Part shown: one piece after another, positions 14,025 to 14,471 of the stretch
How the letters are laid out: each line of letters starts with the position of its first letter
Position numbering within the stretch: position 1 is the first letter of the stretch
Assembly: GCA_017466495.1 (NCBI GenBank)
Contig: JAFTUB010000155.1
Coordinates: forward strand, 1 to 14,471
Length of the DNA stretch: 14,471 nucleotides
Source: Clostridia bacterium
Lineage (GTDB): Bacteria; Bacillota; Clostridia; Oscillospirales; CAG-272
Direction of reading: 5' to 3'
The notes under the pieces: generated by a model
Database searches by the model: none
Told to the model about the DNA's origin: nothing
Seen by the model: the letters and a program-made list of their open reading frames with translations, nothing else
Position numbers and translations under genes: made by a program

Positions 14025-14471
14025 ATGCTGCTTTACAATTCCCTCTCGCGTACCCGCGAAGAATTTATTCCTCTGGAGCCCGGCAAGGTGAAAATGTATA
14101 CCTGCGGCCCCACCGTTTATCATTTTGCCCACATCGGCAACCTGCGCACCTACATCATGGAGGATGTGCTGGAGAAGACCTTCCGCTATCTGGGCTATGA
14201 TGTGACCCGTGTCATGAACATCACCGACGTGGGACATTTGGCCTCGGATGCCGATACCGGTGAGGATAAGATGCTCAAGGGTGCCCGCCGCGAGAACAAG
14301 TCGGTGATGGAGATCGCCAAGTTCTACACCGATGCCTTCTTTGCCGACTGCGAAAAGCTCAACATCAAGCGCCCCGAGATCGTGGAGCCCGCCACCAGCT
14401 GCATCGACGAATTCATCAAGGTCATCCAGTCCCTGGAGGAAAAGGGTTTTGCCTATTTCGCCGGCGGCAAC
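14025..14471 (+). CDS. cysS: Cysteinyl-tRNA synthetase, 3' end outside the window
   Basis: The first 149 residues of this class I aminoacyl-tRNA synthetase are present; the frame is open to the last base. YTCGPTVYHFAHIGNLRTYI (residues 25-44) contains the zinc-binding Cys C27 and the HIGN form of the HIGH signature (36-39). This is followed by the conserved VMNITDVGH (63-71), LASDADTGEDKM and GARRENKSVMEIA. It ligates cysteine to tRNA-Cys. The start at 14025 has AAGGAG 7 bases upstream and begins 16 bases after cysE, so the two are co-transcribed under the T-box. The KMSKS motif and anticodon-binding region lie beyond the window. Confidence 0.97.
   Translation, partial: MLLYNSLSRTREEFIPLEPGKVKMYTCGPTVYHFAHIGNLRTYIMEDVLEKTFRYLGYDVTRVMNITDVGHLASDADTGEDKMLKGARRENKSVMEIAKFYTDAFFADCEKLNIKRPEIVEPATSCIDEFIKVIQSLEEKGFAYFAGGN

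Noticed and set aside
13115..14026. A 303-codon frame antisense to cysE and the T-box
   Set aside because: It overlaps a well-supported gene and a structured RNA, with no motif of its own.

Overview
The window looks like chromosomal DNA of an anaerobic, probably gut-associated member of the Clostridia (Oscillospiraceae-like). The basis is GC-rich coding sequence with strong AGGAGG-type ribosome sites, consensus sigma-A promoters, a T-box leader in front of cysE-cysS, and a Re-type citrate/homocitrate synthase homologue of the kind clostridia carry. The taxon is inferred, not read directly. There are no rRNA or tRNA genes, CRISPR arrays or recognisable transposases.

Layout. 1-1243: 3' part of a citrate/homocitrate/isopropylmalate synthase-family gene and its terminator. 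1244-2107: a short, strikingly AT-rich island with a divergent pair, a small XRE repressor (-) and a SLOG/DUF2493 protein (+), sharing a promoter/operator region. 2108-4086: a two-gene minus-strand operon, SGNH hydrolase then PHP phosphoesterase, ending at a bidirectional terminator. 4162-6960: a plus-strand operon of a VanY-like D,D-carboxypeptidase (apparently frameshifted in its N-terminal membrane anchor), an ABC ATPase and a six-TM permease, ending in a 21-bp terminator that runs between two convergent stop codons. 6959-12826: a minus-strand carbohydrate cluster, transcribed Gfo/Idh/MocA oxidoreductase, sugar isomerase/epimerase-like TIM barrel, GH36 alpha-galactosidase-like enzyme, then a SulP anion transporter. 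12919-14471: a plus-strand cysteine operon with promoter, T-box leader, cysE and the 5' end of cysS.

How the genes work together. cysE makes O-acetylserine for cysteine synthesis and cysS charges tRNA-Cys. The T-box should let uncharged tRNA-Cys switch on both. The oxidoreductase, TIM-barrel protein and GH36 enzyme probably process an alpha-galactoside or an unusual glycoside in the cytoplasm. VanY plus the BcrAB-like exporter resembles a cell-wall/antimicrobial-peptide self-protection set. The only gene-free stretch longer than 300 bases is 12737-13261. It holds the divergent promoters of the carbohydrate and cysteine operons, a 12-bp palindrome and the T-box leader.

Most notable: the poly-T frameshift in the VanY-like gene, the AT-rich XRE-SLOG module with a 21-bp inverted repeat placed over its own promoter, the carbohydrate operon combining redox and TIM-barrel enzymes with GH36, and a cluster of four hairpins inside that operon.
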